From Bacteroidia bacterium (GTDB taxonomy: Bacteria; Bacteroidota; Bacteroidia; B-17B0; Aurantibacillaceae), in assembly GCA_026414605.1 (NCBI GenBank), contig JAOAIP010000034.1, positions 53,276 to 117,275 on the forward strand: a stretch of DNA of 64,000 nt. The letters are read 5' to 3'. A model generated the notes under the pieces. It did not search any database, was not told the DNA's origin, and saw only the letters and a list, made by a program, of their open reading frames with translations. Positions 54,192 through 62,720 of this stretch are shown one piece after another; the first letter of the stretch is position 1; every line of letters begins with the position of its first letter. The translations under genes and the position numbers were made by a program.

Positions 54192-54590
54192 TTAAGATTT
54201 ATGTTGTAATCTTTTTTCTACCCATTGAATAATTTCTTCGGCTAATTCTAATCCCGTTTTAGCGGTTTTGACATTTAAGTCACCATCGTATCCCATAAGA
54301 AGATGTAAATAATTGTAAGCCGAATGAAACACTTTGAGAAGTTTTCGGTTTTCTTTTGCAATAAGATCTTGATAATCTTCTACTTTTTTTCGTCCCTTTT
54401 TTGTAATGCCGCGTTTTTGCATATAAAGGTCTAATGCTACCAAAACTCCATTCCACGCTGTATTACCGGCCATTTTTACATACTTTGGTTTGGAATAATA
54501 ACCATTTGTTCGCTGTGCTTTTTCTTTTAAGATGCTTTTGGCGTTTTCTATGTATTCGTAAGCATCTTCTATGGTTTCGTGTTTTTTCAT
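54192..54590 (-). CDS. DUF5618-like helical protein
   Basis: 132 residues, all-helical and charged: 'AYEYIENAKSILKEKA', 'YVKMAGNTAWNGVLVALDLYM', 'LLKVFHSAYNYLHLLMGYDG', 'GLELAEEIIQWVEKRL'. The wording matches what I recall of DUF5618, a small cytosolic family whose helix layout resembles HEPN folds but without a clear R-x4-6-H RNase motif. Function unknown. It lies 17 bases after lipA, so likely in the lipA transcript. Confidence 0.7.
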   Translation of the reverse strand: MKKHETIEDAYEYIENAKSILKEKAQRTNGYYSKPKYVKMAGNTAWNGVLVALDLYMQKRGITKKGRKKVEDYQDLIAKENRKLLKVFHSAYNYLHLLMGYDGDLNVKTAKTGLELAEEIIQWVEKRLQHKS

Positions 54591-54607
54591 AAATGTTGAT
54601 ATTAAAT

Positions 54608-55483
54608 TTAAAGTACGTGTTTTTCGGCGTGATAAGAGGATCGTACTAATGGTCCGCTTTCTACGTGTTTAAATCCTTTTTGAAGTGCGTAATCTTTGAA
54701 TGCTTTGAATTCGTCGGGGTGAACAAAACGGGCTACGGGTAGGTGTTTTGCAGTAGGTTGTAGATATTGTCCGATGGTAATCACATCTACTTTAACAGCG
54801 GCAAGGTCATCAATGGTTTGATAGATTTCATCAACGGTTTCGCCCAATCCTACCATTAGTCCTGATTTGGTTCGCATTCCAGCGTCTTTGAGCATTTTGA
54901 GGACTTCTAAACTGCGTTCGTATTTGGCTTGAATACGAACTTGTCGGGTTAGTCGTTTGACCGTTTCAATATTATGAGAAACAATGTCGGGTTTAGCATC
55001 TACTATTCTTTTGATGTTTTCCCATTTACCTTGAAAGTCGGGGATAAGGCATTCAAATTTTGTTTCAGGAGAAACTTCACGAATGGCTTTGATAGTTTCT
55101 GCCCATATAATAGACCCACCATCTTTGAGGTCATCTCTATCTACGGAGGTAATAACGCAATGTTTGACACCCATCAATTTGACGGATTGGGCAACACGCA
55201 TTGGTTCGTCCCAATCAACAGGTAATGGGCGACCTGTGGCAACGGCACAAAATCCACAGGAACGGGTGCATATGTTACCAAGAATCATAAAAGTGGCCGT
55301 GCCTGATCCCCAGCATTCGCCCATATTGGGGCAGTTTCCACTTTGGCATATAGTGTGCAGTTTGTGCGTATCTACAATTTGACGAACTTTTAAGTAATTT
55401 TCACCGAGAGGTAATTTTACTTTTAACCATTCGGGTTTTTTGTAGCGTGGCTTGTTGTCTTCAATGATAGTTGTAGTTTCCAT
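54608..55483 (-). CDS. lipA: Lipoyl synthase
   Basis: 291 residues. Radical-SAM enzyme inserting two sulfurs into octanoyl-lipoyl domains of 2-oxoacid dehydrogenases. Seen: the auxiliary cluster motif C-x4-C-x5-C in '[12 protein letters not shown]', the radical-SAM motif 'CTRSCGFC', '[16 protein letters not shown]', 'HNIETV' and '[10 protein letters not shown]', with the C-terminal '[11 protein letters not shown]' Ser ligand. Everything needed for activity is present. Only 18 bases upstream begins a truncated palindromic repeat (55501), and no -7 box is seen before it, so the promoter may be displaced or provided by the repeat. Confidence 0.96.
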   Translation of the reverse strand: METTTIIEDNKPRYKKPEWLKVKLPLGENYLKVRQIVDTHKLHTICQSGNCPNMGECWGSGTATFMILGNICTRSCGFCAVATGRPLPVDWDEPMRVAQSVKLMGVKHCVITSVDRDDLKDGGSIIWAETIKAIREVSPETKFECLIPDFQGKWENIKRIVDAKPDIVSHNIETVKRLTRQVRIQAKYERSLEVLKMLKDAGMRTKSGLMVGLGETVDEIYQTIDDLAAVKVDVITIGQYLQPTAKHLPVARFVHPDEFKAFKDYALQKGFKHVESGPLVRSSYHAEKHVL

Positions 55484-55500
55484 AATTTTTGTTTTTTTTT

Positions 55501-55549
55501 ACTCACCCCCTTTTTATTCCCCCTCTCTAAATGAATTAGAGAGGGGGAA
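55501..55549. repeat. Half copy of the ACTCACCCCC element, copy D
   Basis: Left end and first hairpin only (CCCCCTCTCTAA / TTAGAGAGGGGG with loop ATGAA-type), then unrelated DNA. It lies directly upstream of lipA. A remnant similar to the first block of the GC-rich element (GCGTGAGGTATGTGGAG, 55593-55609) follows before copy E. Confidence 0.6.
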
Positions 55550-55615
55550 GCACAGCCGCTTTGACTAATTTAATCATTCTCACATTTTAAATTGCGTGAG
55601 GTATGTGGAGTTTTC

Positions 55616-55726
55616 ACTCACCCCCTTTAATTCCCCCTCTCTAACTTGTTAGAGAGGGGGAACAATAGTAAAAAAATTATCTGCATCGCCCCTCTCTTTT
55701 GAAAAAGAGAGGGGAAGGTGGTGAAT
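55616..55726. repeat. Palindromic dispersed element, copy E (ACTCACCCCC ends)
   Basis: Full-length: ACTCACCCCC left end, GGTGGTGA right end, internal hairpins CCCCCTCTCTAAC/GTTAGAGAGGGGG and CCCCTCTCTTTT/AAAAGAGAGGGG. The linker between the two hairpins (CAATAGTAAAAAAATTAT) is shared with copy C, so C and E are recent relatives. Confidence 0.7.
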
Positions 55727-55747
55727 AAGGTAAAGAGAATTTCCATT

Positions 55748-55795
55748 AAGCCCCGAAGAGGCTTAATATGAATAGCCACCAACATTAGTTGGTGG
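55748..55795. repeat. CCCCGAAGGGG double-hairpin element, copy E
   Basis: AAGCCCCGAAGAGGCTT (55748-55764, one mismatch in the stem), then CCACCAAC-ATTA-GTTGGTGG (55776-55795). Matches 32416-32463. Confidence 0.6.
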
Positions 55796-55801
55796 AAAAT
55801 T

Positions 55802-56014
55802 GCGTGAGGGATGCGGAGGGCGGCGAAGCCGGTACTGCCCCGAGGAGCGAAGCGACGAGGGGATTACCGAAGCGATAGCGAAGCCCGTAGCAGCCCGACC
55901 CGAACACAGCACAGCCGTATGAAATCTTTAAACGACATTTTTTGTCGTTTTTAAACAATGAAATAAAAACATTTACAAAGATTGCAAATGCTGTGGTGTG
56001 TGAGGGGCACGCCC
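55802..56014. repeat. GC-rich structured dispersed element, copy E
   Basis: Same constant blocks as copies A and C. Hairpin 1 is shortened to CGGC-GAA-GCCG (55821-55831). Hairpin 2 is CCCC/GGGG (55838-55841 with 55859-55862) around a loop containing GAGCGAAGCGA. Hairpin 3 is the same long nested stem as copy C with a few changes. It runs antisense to both flanking genes, whereas A and C run in the same direction as theirs. Confidence 0.75.
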
Positions 56015-56045
56015 AAATCATTCTAATAATAAGGTTTTATTAAGT

Positions 56046-56795
56046 TTAAAACCATTTTTTTCCAAATAGGAATGCTAATTGTAAAGTGATGATATAATTT
56101 TCAGCAGGATTTTTGGCCATAATTGGTAGTGCAATAGGATAATAATCGGCTACTAATCCAACTTCAATGGCTTTAATTTTGTAAGAAGCATTTCCGTATT
56201 CTACGCTGAGTAAGAATTTTCCAGTAATAGCAGGGTAGATTTTAATTTCTTCTAATCCGTACAACAGTCCGCCTCTACCAATGATGCTGTCTATGGTTGT
56301 AATTTTATTGGGGTCATACTTGACAATATCGGGATTTCTAAAACCGTTTTCGCTCAAAACTTGGACATAATAAGGTTTGGCAAAGGTGAGGTTGCCTTCT
56401 ATAAAATAAGTAGCACGGATTTCAACGGCTTTGCGGTCTGTTCTTTTGAAGAGGGTATGTTGAGTGCCTATACCACTGCGAAGTAGCATAGTGGTGTTAA
56501 GTTTTCCATAAACGAAAGTAGATTTTGTGTCGGAAATGCCTTTTATTCTAATTTCTTTTGGATGCTTTAAATAGGCGGCTTCAATTTCAAAGAGGGCTTT
56601 TAATTGGGCAGTAACGTGTTTGCCTCTTCTGTAGCCGAATCCCCAACCTCTTGTTCCTAAAAATCCGTGGAAAGTTTGTTCGTTTCTATAAAGCACATTG
56701 AGGTCATTACCACTTTCAATGACTTCTAAGGCACTCTGAGCAACAGAAAGAGTGGATAAAAAAACAAATACTATGGTGGTAATAAAAAAACGCAT
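56046..56795 (-). CDS. Putative outer-membrane beta-barrel protein, unknown function
   Basis: 249 residues. Signal peptide MRFFITTIVFVFLSTLSVAQ. The rest has barrel-type strands with basic turns ('HGFLGTRGWGFGYRRGKHVTAQLKALFEIEAAYL', 'KAVEIRATYFIEGNLTFAKPYYVQVLSENG', 'IKIYPAITGKFLLSVEYG') and ends in Phe ('FLFGKKWF'), as expected of outer-membrane proteins. This wording is common in Bacteroidota but I know no function. A perfect -7 box lies 19 bases upstream. Confidence 0.68.
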   Translation of the reverse strand: MRFFITTIVFVFLSTLSVAQSALEVIESGNDLNVLYRNEQTFHGFLGTRGWGFGYRRGKHVTAQLKALFEIEAAYLKHPKEIRIKGISDTKSTFVYGKLNTTMLLRSGIGTQHTLFKRTDRKAVEIRATYFIEGNLTFAKPYYVQVLSENGFRNPDIVKYDPNKITTIDSIIGRGGLLYGLEEIKIYPAITGKFLLSVEYGNASYKIKAIEVGLVADYYPIALPIMAKNPAENYIITLQLAFLFGKKWF

Positions 56796-56814
56796 AATGA
56801 TTAATTAGACACAA

Positions 56815-56822
56815 CAAAGATA
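56815..56822 (-). promoter_or_regulatory. -7 box of the 56046-56795 gene
   Basis: TATCTTTG on the minus strand, 19 bases before the ATG. Confidence 0.5.
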
Positions 56823-56885
56823 CGGATAAATTTACACATAGCAAAATAGGTAAAGATAGAAGTAAGAATGTTCGTTGAAATTAAA

Positions 56886-56893
56886 TACTTTTG
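56886..56893 (+). promoter_or_regulatory. -7 box of the M23 peptidase gene
   Basis: TACTTTTG, 23 bases before the ATG at 56917. Confidence 0.45.
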
Positions 56894-56916
56894 AGTAATT
56901 TGCAGCCCTTGAAACT

Positions 56917-57777
56917 ATGGAAGAAAAGAAAAAAAATAAATTTTTTCAGCGAATTTTAAAGGAAAGATTTCGTATTACTTTTTTTCATGATGATTTTAAA
57001 CCTGTTTTTTCATTACGGTTTACTTTGTTTACATTAGTTTTGTGGTTAGTTGGATATGCTACTGTGATTATATTAGTTACCACCTTTATTATCGCAAAGA
57101 CATCGCTTAAAGAATACATTCCAGGATATGGTTCTTTTGAAGAAAAGAAGCAAATAGTTCAATTGTTTTTGAAAACGGATTCTTTGGAAAATGTTATTCA
57201 TCAAAAGGATATTTATTTGCAAGGGATATTAAAAGCAATAAAAGGAGAAAAGGATTCGGTAAAACCTTTGAAAAAAACAGACACCAAAGATATTAGTTAT
57301 GATAAATTAAAAGCATCTGCATCAGAGAAAAAAATAAGACAGGAAATTGAAACAGAAATGAGAAATTCTGTGTATTCATCTGCTTTTGTAGGAGTATCGG
57401 ATATTCCGGCATTTCAGTATTTACCGCCTTGTAGAGGTGTTGTAATAAATAAGTTTAGTAGAGAAAATGGACATTATGGTATTGATATAGTAGGAAAAAT
57501 GGATGATCCTGTTCGTTGTATTTACAAGGGAGTGGTGATAGATGCGTCTTATTCGGTTAAATATGGAAATACTATAATAGTGCTTCATCCGGATGGATGG
57601 ATAAGTGTGTATAAACATTTATCGCTGATGATGAAAAATATAGGAGATTATGTGAATACCAATGACATTATAGGGACAATGGGAAACACAGGAACAGAAA
57701 GCACAGGTGTGCATTTGCATTTTGAATTGTGGTATCAAGATAAAGCCGTAGATCCAATGATGTATATTGCTTTTTAA
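56917..57777 (+). CDS. M23-family (LytM) peptidoglycan endopeptidase, membrane-anchored
   Basis: 286 residues. A cytosolic N-terminal tail (~35 residues, very basic), one membrane segment (about 36-60), a charged possibly coiled-coil spacer, then a LytM domain from ~160. Zinc-site motifs are complete: H-x3-D in 'HYGIDIVGK' and HxH in 'GVHLHFELW'. 'YGNTIIVLHPDGWISVYKHL' is typical. It should cut peptide cross-links of the cell wall in the periplasm. The spacer resembles those of cell-division or elongation hydrolases. Convergent with the GWxTD gene. Confidence 0.92.
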   Translation: MEEKKKNKFFQRILKERFRITFFHDDFKPVFSLRFTLFTLVLWLVGYATVIILVTTFIIAKTSLKEYIPGYGSFEEKKQIVQLFLKTDSLENVIHQKDIYLQGILKAIKGEKDSVKPLKKTDTKDISYDKLKASASEKKIRQEIETEMRNSVYSSAFVGVSDIPAFQYLPPCRGVVINKFSRENGHYGIDIVGKMDDPVRCIYKGVVIDASYSVKYGNTIIVLHPDGWISVYKHLSLMMKNIGDYVNTNDIIGTMGNTGTESTGVHLHFELWYQDKAVDPMMYIAF

Positions 57778-57794
57778 TTAAAGACCATTTAATA

Positions 57795-59057
57795 TTATCT
57801 CACACTCAAACGGCCTTGGCGAATTTGATCTACTGCCAAATACCAAATATCTTTGTAATAATCGCTTCTTTCAAGTATGAAATCGGAAGTAGTAAAAGGA
57901 TTGTTTTTGTTTTTGACAAAATTAAATACTAATGCATTTCTTTGACCATTTAAGGAATACAGCCATTTTTCGGAGTTAATTGTTTTTTGAACTTCTTCGG
58001 GAGGTCCGAATACTATAAAAATCATTCCCCTATCGGTTTGCCAACCATATTTGTAAGATGTAAATAATTGATTGGCATCAATCACTCGTTGATAGTAGTT
58101 TTTAATCACTTCTTTGGCTCGTTCTTTACTTCCTGCTATTTGTATCCAAAAGTTATCAATACATTTTTTGGTTTCAGGTAATTGGGAAGTATTCAAACAT
58201 CGTTCAAATTCATTTTTGTTCATTATGTATCTTGTTGTATAGAGCATTTCTTTTGCATCTTTGATATTAGGAAAAATAGAGTCAATGCTAAAAATCGTAA
58301 TACCATCTAATGTTTGTGTATTAGCACGAATATGATAAAAGGCATTGGGTTGGATTTTGATTTCATAGTAAGAATTATCAATGATGCGAAGAGTAAAACT
58401 TGAATCAGGTAAATAATTTATACTTGGTGAAAAATTTGAAAAAGGCGGTGGAGCAGGGGAGTGGTGGTATTTGAACACATCTACATTAAGTGAAGACAAT
58501 TTTTGGGGATGATAAATTTGAATTTTACTGCCTTCTATGGCATAGGGTTTGAAAAGTATTTTGTTATTTTGAGTAAGTAAGAAATTATTTCTTGTAAAGT
58601 CATTATTTAATTTTATTTCTGTAAAATAGGAGTATTGTAGTTTTTTATTTAAGTCAGTGATGGTTATTTTAGCATTAAAATTGTCATTGGAAATTTTTAT
58701 TGGAAAAGAATGAAAATAGGTAGTTTGATTTTGAGAAATAAAACATACAACAGAAGTAGAATCATAAAATTTATTTTTGGATATGGAATAAAGTGCGATA
58801 GTAATTTTAATACTTGCATAAAATTGCAAACCTGTGTCTAAACGGGCATAAAGCAGGGGTTCTGTTTGTATCATTGTATAAACCATTGCAGAAGAATCTG
58901 AATTTTTCCAAAAATAAAATTGTGCATTTAAGGCATCTGTCGTAGCATTGGTGATTTTTTTATGATTTGATGGATAGGTAGATTTTGTAGAAGAGCAATG
59001 CGTATGTATTAAAAGAATTATAGTGAGTAAAAAGGAATAGAGGATTGCTTTAAACAT
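57795..59057 (-). CDS. GWxTD domain-containing exported protein
   Basis: About 420 residues from the ATG at 59057, giving a signal sequence MFKAILYSFLLTIILLIHTHC with a Cys that could be lipid-attached. The C-terminal region has the name-giving motif 'YGWQTDRGMIFIVFGPPEEV' and 'EKWLYS', then 'YKDIWYLAVDQIRQGRLSVR'. GWxTD proteins are found mainly in Bacteroidota and relatives; role unknown, probably periplasmic or outer-membrane associated. A start 120 bases further up is open but would bury the signal sequence. Confidence 0.85.
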   Translation of the reverse strand: MFKAILYSFLLTIILLIHTHCSSTKSTYPSNHKKITNATTDALNAQFYFWKNSDSSAMVYTMIQTEPLLYARLDTGLQFYASIKITIALYSISKNKFYDSTSVVCFISQNQTTYFHSFPIKISNDNFNAKITITDLNKKLQYSYFTEIKLNNDFTRNNFLLTQNNKILFKPYAIEGSKIQIYHPQKLSSLNVDVFKYHHSPAPPPFSNFSPSINYLPDSSFTLRIIDNSYYEIKIQPNAFYHIRANTQTLDGITIFSIDSIFPNIKDAKEMLYTTRYIMNKNEFERCLNTSQLPETKKCIDNFWIQIAGSKERAKEVIKNYYQRVIDANQLFTSYKYGWQTDRGMIFIVFGPPEEVQKTINSEKWLYSLNGQRNALVFNFVKNKNNPFTTSDFILERSDYYKDIWYLAVDQIRQGRLSVR

Positions 59058-59267
59058 ATTTAGGAAAGAAATGATAAAAGGTTGACTATGTAAAACTTTA
59101 AACTTGGTGAAGAAGTTGTTGTATTGAAAATTTCTTTTATCCGATATGCTTGTTATATTTTTTGTTGTTTTTATCATTTGTAAAATACTATGCTAATTTG
59201 TTTGTATTATTGCTGTGCTATAAATATACTTCATTTTATACAAAGTAGTTAAATTAAACGAAAAAAT

Positions 59268-60323
59268 ATGAGCGTTATCAAAATAATTAAATGGCTTATT
59301 GTTTTAATTTTAGGGTGGATATTGATTAAGTATCTTGGGCAATTAGTGTTCCTTTTGATGGGTAGTTATATTTTATTTAGTATGCTTTTGCCATTAAAGA
59401 AAAAAATACAATCTATTTTAAAAATAAAACAAGATACTTTACCTTCTTTAATCGCATTGTTTTTGCCAACATTTGTTCTTTTATTAGTGTTGATTTATGT
59501 TTTTCCTGTGGTTATTACACAATTAAATTCATTGACTTATTTAAGTTATGAAGATGTATTTGATAATATCCTAAAACAATTTCCATTTATTGAAAGTTTA
59601 GTAATGAAGTTGGGTGGTAAAAAGTATGTATTATTAAGTATTCAAGACACGCTTTATCAGGTTATAAACATTAGCAAAATCGCCGAATGGTCAAGTATTT
59701 TGCTTAATAATTTTTCTCATATACTTATTAATGCATTAATAATAATATTTATTTGTTTTCATTTATTAAAAGATGAAGAGTTTTTAAATAATACATTAAA
59801 TAGTGTGATTGTAGAGAAATACCACCAAGATATTCGTTCTATTTCTCAACACGTCAAAGATACATTGGGCAAATATTTTCGTGGATTATTGATAGATGTT
59901 CTATTAGTAATGATTATAAATTCTACGGTATTGAGTATTTTATCTGTAAAAAATAGCATTCTGATTGGTATTTTATCGGGTATATTGAATATCATCCCGT
60001 ATGTAGGACCGCTGATTACATTGCTAATTGGCTTGTTTTTAGGAGTAAGTGGAAACATCATTGATGGTCATTATGAACTTATTGGGGGAACAGTTGTAAA
60101 AATTATTTTTACACTCGTTACAATCAATATCCTTGATGGAACAGTATTTCAGCCGTATATATTTTCAAATGTTTTGAAAGCCCATCCATTAGAGATTTTT
60201 TTGGTTATTATTTCAGCGGGAATGTTAGGTGGCATAGTTTGGATGATGTTAGCGATTCCTGTATATGTAATTATTAAAGTAGTATTCAAAGAAGTAATGG
60301 TGTATTGGAAAAATTGGAACTAA
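59268..60323 (+). CDS. AI-2E family transporter (PerM/YdiK-like)
   Basis: 351 residues with about eight hydrophobic segments. Seen: 'LGKYFRGLLIDVLLVMIINSTVLSIL', 'ILSGILNIIPYVGPLITLLIGLFLG' and 'PLEIFLVIISAGMLGGIVWMMLAIPVYVIIKV', the conserved core of the family. Members export autoinducer-2 or, in other bacteria, act as Na+/H+ antiporters; no AI-2 genes are nearby, so the substrate is unknown. Its stop overlaps the ATG of trmN6 by one base. Confidence 0.9.
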   Translation: MSVIKIIKWLIVLILGWILIKYLGQLVFLLMGSYILFSMLLPLKKKIQSILKIKQDTLPSLIALFLPTFVLLLVLIYVFPVVITQLNSLTYLSYEDVFDNILKQFPFIESLVMKLGGKKYVLLSIQDTLYQVINISKIAEWSSILLNNFSHILINALIIIFICFHLLKDEEFLNNTLNSVIVEKYHQDIRSISQHVKDTLGKYFRGLLIDVLLVMIINSTVLSILSVKNSILIGILSGILNIIPYVGPLITLLIGLFLGVSGNIIDGHYELIGGTVVKIIFTLVTINILDGTVFQPYIFSNVLKAHPLEIFLVIISAGMLGGIVWMMLAIPVYVIIKVVFKEVMVYWKNWN

Positions 60324-61054
60324 TGCCTAAGGATTTTTTTGCATTCAAACAATTTACTATTTATCAACCTTATGCAGATGTAATGAAAGTGAGTACAGAT
60401 AGTGTGCTGTTAGGATGCTTTGCTAATGTAGAAAATATAAATCAAGGAAATGCTCTTGATATTGGGTGCGGAACAGGACTTTTGTGTTTAATGTTAGCAC
60501 AAAAAAACAGGAGTTTGAAAATTATAGGCATAGATATTAATGCTAATGCCTGTGAATGTGCTCAATATAATGTGAAGCAGTCGCCTTTTTATCAGCAAAT
60601 TGAAATTAGTAATATCTCCCTAAAAAATTTTTTAAATAAATCTAATATTTCTTATGATGTGATTATCTCAAATCCACCGTATTTTAGCAATTCGTTGCAA
60701 AGTCAGAGAACAGAAAAAAATATCTATCGTCATCAGCAAGAAATGACTTATGAAGAATTATTAAAGAGTGTAAATGTGTTGCTTAAAGATGATGGACTAT
60801 TTTATGTTGTTATTCCTTATTATGAAGAAAAGCAATTTAGGACATTAATTAACGACCATAATTTATACATTCACAAAACACTTATTGTGTGGGCACATCC
60901 TAAAAAACAATATCCACATATTTTCATTTTTGAAATACAAAAGCATTCATCTGAATATAATCATATACAAAATTTATACATCTACAACGACCAGTTTAGA
61001 TATTCAGAAGAGTATTTAAATTTTACCAAAGAGTTTTATCTTTTTGTGAAATAA
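60323..61054 (+). CDS. trmN6: tRNA1(Val) (adenine(37)-N6)-methyltransferase
   Basis: 243 residues. SAM methyltransferase modifying A37 of tRNA-Val (E. coli YfiC). Seen: 'FAFKQFTIYQPYADVMKVSTDSVLLG' (family N-terminus), SAM motif 'ALDIGCGTGLLCLMLAQ', 'GIDINANACECA' and the catalytic NPPY in 'VIISNPPYFSN'. The ATG at 60323 sits in a TAATG overlap with the transporter stop; the in-frame TTG at 60305 would add six residues not found in the family. Translationally coupled to the transporter. Confidence 0.9.
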   Translation: MPKDFFAFKQFTIYQPYADVMKVSTDSVLLGCFANVENINQGNALDIGCGTGLLCLMLAQKNRSLKIIGIDINANACECAQYNVKQSPFYQQIEISNISLKNFLNKSNISYDVIISNPPYFSNSLQSQRTEKNIYRHQQEMTYEELLKSVNVLLKDDGLFYVVIPYYEEKQFRTLINDHNLYIHKTLIVWAHPKKQYPHIFIFEIQKHSSEYNHIQNLYIYNDQFRYSEEYLNFTKEFYLFVK

Positions 61055-61079
61055 TTTTTCAAATAAGTAAAACAAAATG

Positions 61080-61087
61080 TATATTTG
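61080..61087 (+). promoter_or_regulatory. -7 box upstream of tRNA-Cys
   Basis: TATATTTG, about 35 bases before the mature tRNA 5' end. Confidence 0.5.
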
Positions 61088-61121
61088 CGGCGGCTTTAAT
61101 AGGTTCTTTTAAAATTAAAAT

Positions 61122-61192
61122 GGTTCCGTGGCCGAGTGGCTAGGCAGAGGTCTGCAAAACCTTGTACAGCGGTTCGAATCCGCTCGGAACCT
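61122..61192 (+). tRNA. tRNA-Cys (anticodon GCA)
   Basis: 71 bases. Acceptor arms GGTTCCG (61122-61128) and CGGAACC (61185-61191) with the Cys-type discriminator T (61192). D-stem GCC/GGC, anticodon stem GAGGT/ACCTT around loop CTGCAAA with GCA at 61154-61156, and T-arm with GGTTCGAATCC. The 3' CCA is not encoded, so the cca product is required. kdsB starts 22 bases later. Confidence 0.97.
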
Positions 61193-61214
61193 CTTAATGT
61201 CTTAATTCTCTATA

Positions 61215-61961
61215 ATGCGTTTTTTAGGAATAATTCCCGTTCGTTATAAATCAACTCGTTTTCCTGGTAAGCCCCTTGTTGATATTGCAGGAAAATCAAT
61301 GATCCAAAGAGTATATGAACAAGCCCAAAAGAGTTCTTTATTACACAAAGTAATAGTGGCTACCGATGATGAACTGATTTATGAACACGCCAATTCCTTT
61401 GGTGCTGAAGTGGTAATGACTTCGCCCGATCATCCAAGTGGCACAGACCGTTGCTTTGAAGCATTTGTCGAATTAAATGAACCTTATGATGTTGTGATCA
61501 ATATCCAAGGAGATGAACCATTCATAGACCCCGAACAAATTGATTTACTTGCAAAATCTTTCAAAAAAGAAGATGAAATTGCTACTTTGATGATTGCTTG
61601 TAATGATTACGAGAGTTTATTTAGCGAAGGTGAAGTAAAAATTGTTTTGGACAAAAACAATTATGCTTTGTATTTTAGTCGGTCGGTAATTCCTTATCTC
61701 AAAGGAATACCCAAAGAAGAATGGCACAAACATCACACCTATTATAGACACGTAGGAATGTATGCTTACAGAACAGATATTTTAGAATCAATAACTCAAC
61801 TTAAACCATCGGTTTTAGAACAAAAAGAATCATTAGAACAATTACGTTGGTTGGAAAATGGATTTTCTATATTATGTATTGAAACCAAACACGATAGTTA
61901 TTGCATTGACTATCCCGAAGATATTGAAAGAGTATTAAAACTAATGAAAGGAAAAGTTTAA
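61215..61961 (+). CDS. kdsB: 3-deoxy-manno-octulosonate cytidylyltransferase (CMP-Kdo synthetase)
   Basis: 248 residues. Activates Kdo with CTP for lipopolysaccharide inner core; cytosolic. Seen: 'IIPVRYKSTRFPGKPLVDIAGKSMIQRVYEQA', 'SPDHPSGTDRC', 'VINIQGDEPFIDPEQI', 'YFSRSVIPYLKG' and 'SLEQLRWLENG', all diagnostic of KdsB. Its presence shows the organism makes Kdo-containing LPS. Read in the same direction as tRNA-Cys and may share a transcript. Confidence 0.96.
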   Translation: MRFLGIIPVRYKSTRFPGKPLVDIAGKSMIQRVYEQAQKSSLLHKVIVATDDELIYEHANSFGAEVVMTSPDHPSGTDRCFEAFVELNEPYDVVINIQGDEPFIDPEQIDLLAKSFKKEDEIATLMIACNDYESLFSEGEVKIVLDKNNYALYFSRSVIPYLKGIPKEEWHKHHTYYRHVGMYAYRTDILESITQLKPSVLEQKESLEQLRWLENGFSILCIETKHDSYCIDYPEDIERVLKLMKGKV

Positions 61962-62098
61962 GTGTCATCCATTTTGAATAAAAGACGGATATTGTTTAGT
62001 TTAAATTTTACTGCCAATAACGATAAAGGTTTGCACAAAGTTCACAAAGCACTTTTTAATTTTTTAATTTAAAAGATTATTTATTCCTCTGTAACTTA

Positions 62099-62159
<61 letters not shown>

Positions 62160-62176
62160 AAACACTACTGATTATA

Positions 62177-62566
62177 TCAGTATTTTTTCTTATGAAAGAT
62201 AGAATTTCCACGCACTCTATTTCTTGATCTTTGTTTATTGATGCGAGCTTGAAGTTTATCTTTGAATGCTTTGTTTTTTGTTCTAAAGCGATGAAATAAA
62301 GAATGGTCATCACGGTGCGTTCCAGGGGTACGATGATATACCCATCCGCCTGCAGTTACTTTATCGCCGCTAAATATCCGTGCTAAAAATCCCTTTTTTC
62401 GTTTGTTTTTTGCAAAGGCATTAGCATTTCCTTTACTCTTATTAAATTTAAACAAATGAAAGCCCCCACCTCGTTGATTTCTATGTTCTCTTTTTTTGCC
62501 GCCTGTTTGAGCCGCAAGTGAAAAGGCAATGAACATTCCCATCACTATAAAAAAGTATTTTTTCAT
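62177..62566 (-). CDS. Small very basic secreted protein, unknown function
   Basis: 129 residues. Signal peptide MKKYFFIVMGMFIAFSLAAQ, then a body loaded with Lys and Arg ('KKREHRNQRGGGFHLFKFNK', 'RKKGFLARIFSGDK', 'HRFRTKNKAFKDKLQARINK') and a 'AGGWVYHRTPGTHRDDHSLF' centre. A perfect -7 box lies upstream (62599-62606). I do not recognise a family. The strong positive charge suggests binding to nucleic acid, LPS or wall polymers (inference). Confidence 0.68.
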   Translation of the reverse strand: MKKYFFIVMGMFIAFSLAAQTGGKKREHRNQRGGGFHLFKFNKSKGNANAFAKNKRKKGFLARIFSGDKVTAGGWVYHRTPGTHRDDHSLFHRFRTKNKAFKDKLQARINKQRSRNRVRGNSIFHKKKY

Positions 62567-62598
62567 AAGTATCTTTTAAGTGCTGTAAATTTTCATTA

Positions 62599-62606
62599 CA
62601 AAGGTA
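62599..62606 (-). promoter_or_regulatory. -7 box of the basic secreted-protein gene
   Basis: TACCTTTG on the minus strand, 32 bases before the ATG at 62566. Confidence 0.45.
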
Positions 62607-62670
62607 GAGATTATTTTTTAAATAATAATTACCGTTCATAAAAATTTATCAACAATTTTTTGTTAAGAAA

Positions 62671-62702
62671 TTGAGAATTTACTTGATATTTCACTACCTT
62701 TG
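62671..62702 (+). promoter_or_regulatory. Promoter of the amidohydrolase-like gene
   Basis: TTG (62671-62673), a 21-base spacer, perfect -7 box TACCTTTG (62695-62702). Confidence 0.55.
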
Positions 62703-62720
62703 CAGTGTAAATTTTAAATT

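Noticed and set aside
59058..59177. Forty-codon N-terminal extension of the GWxTD gene
   Set aside because: It would bury the hydrophobic leader in the middle of the protein and its residues look like untranslated AT-rich DNA.
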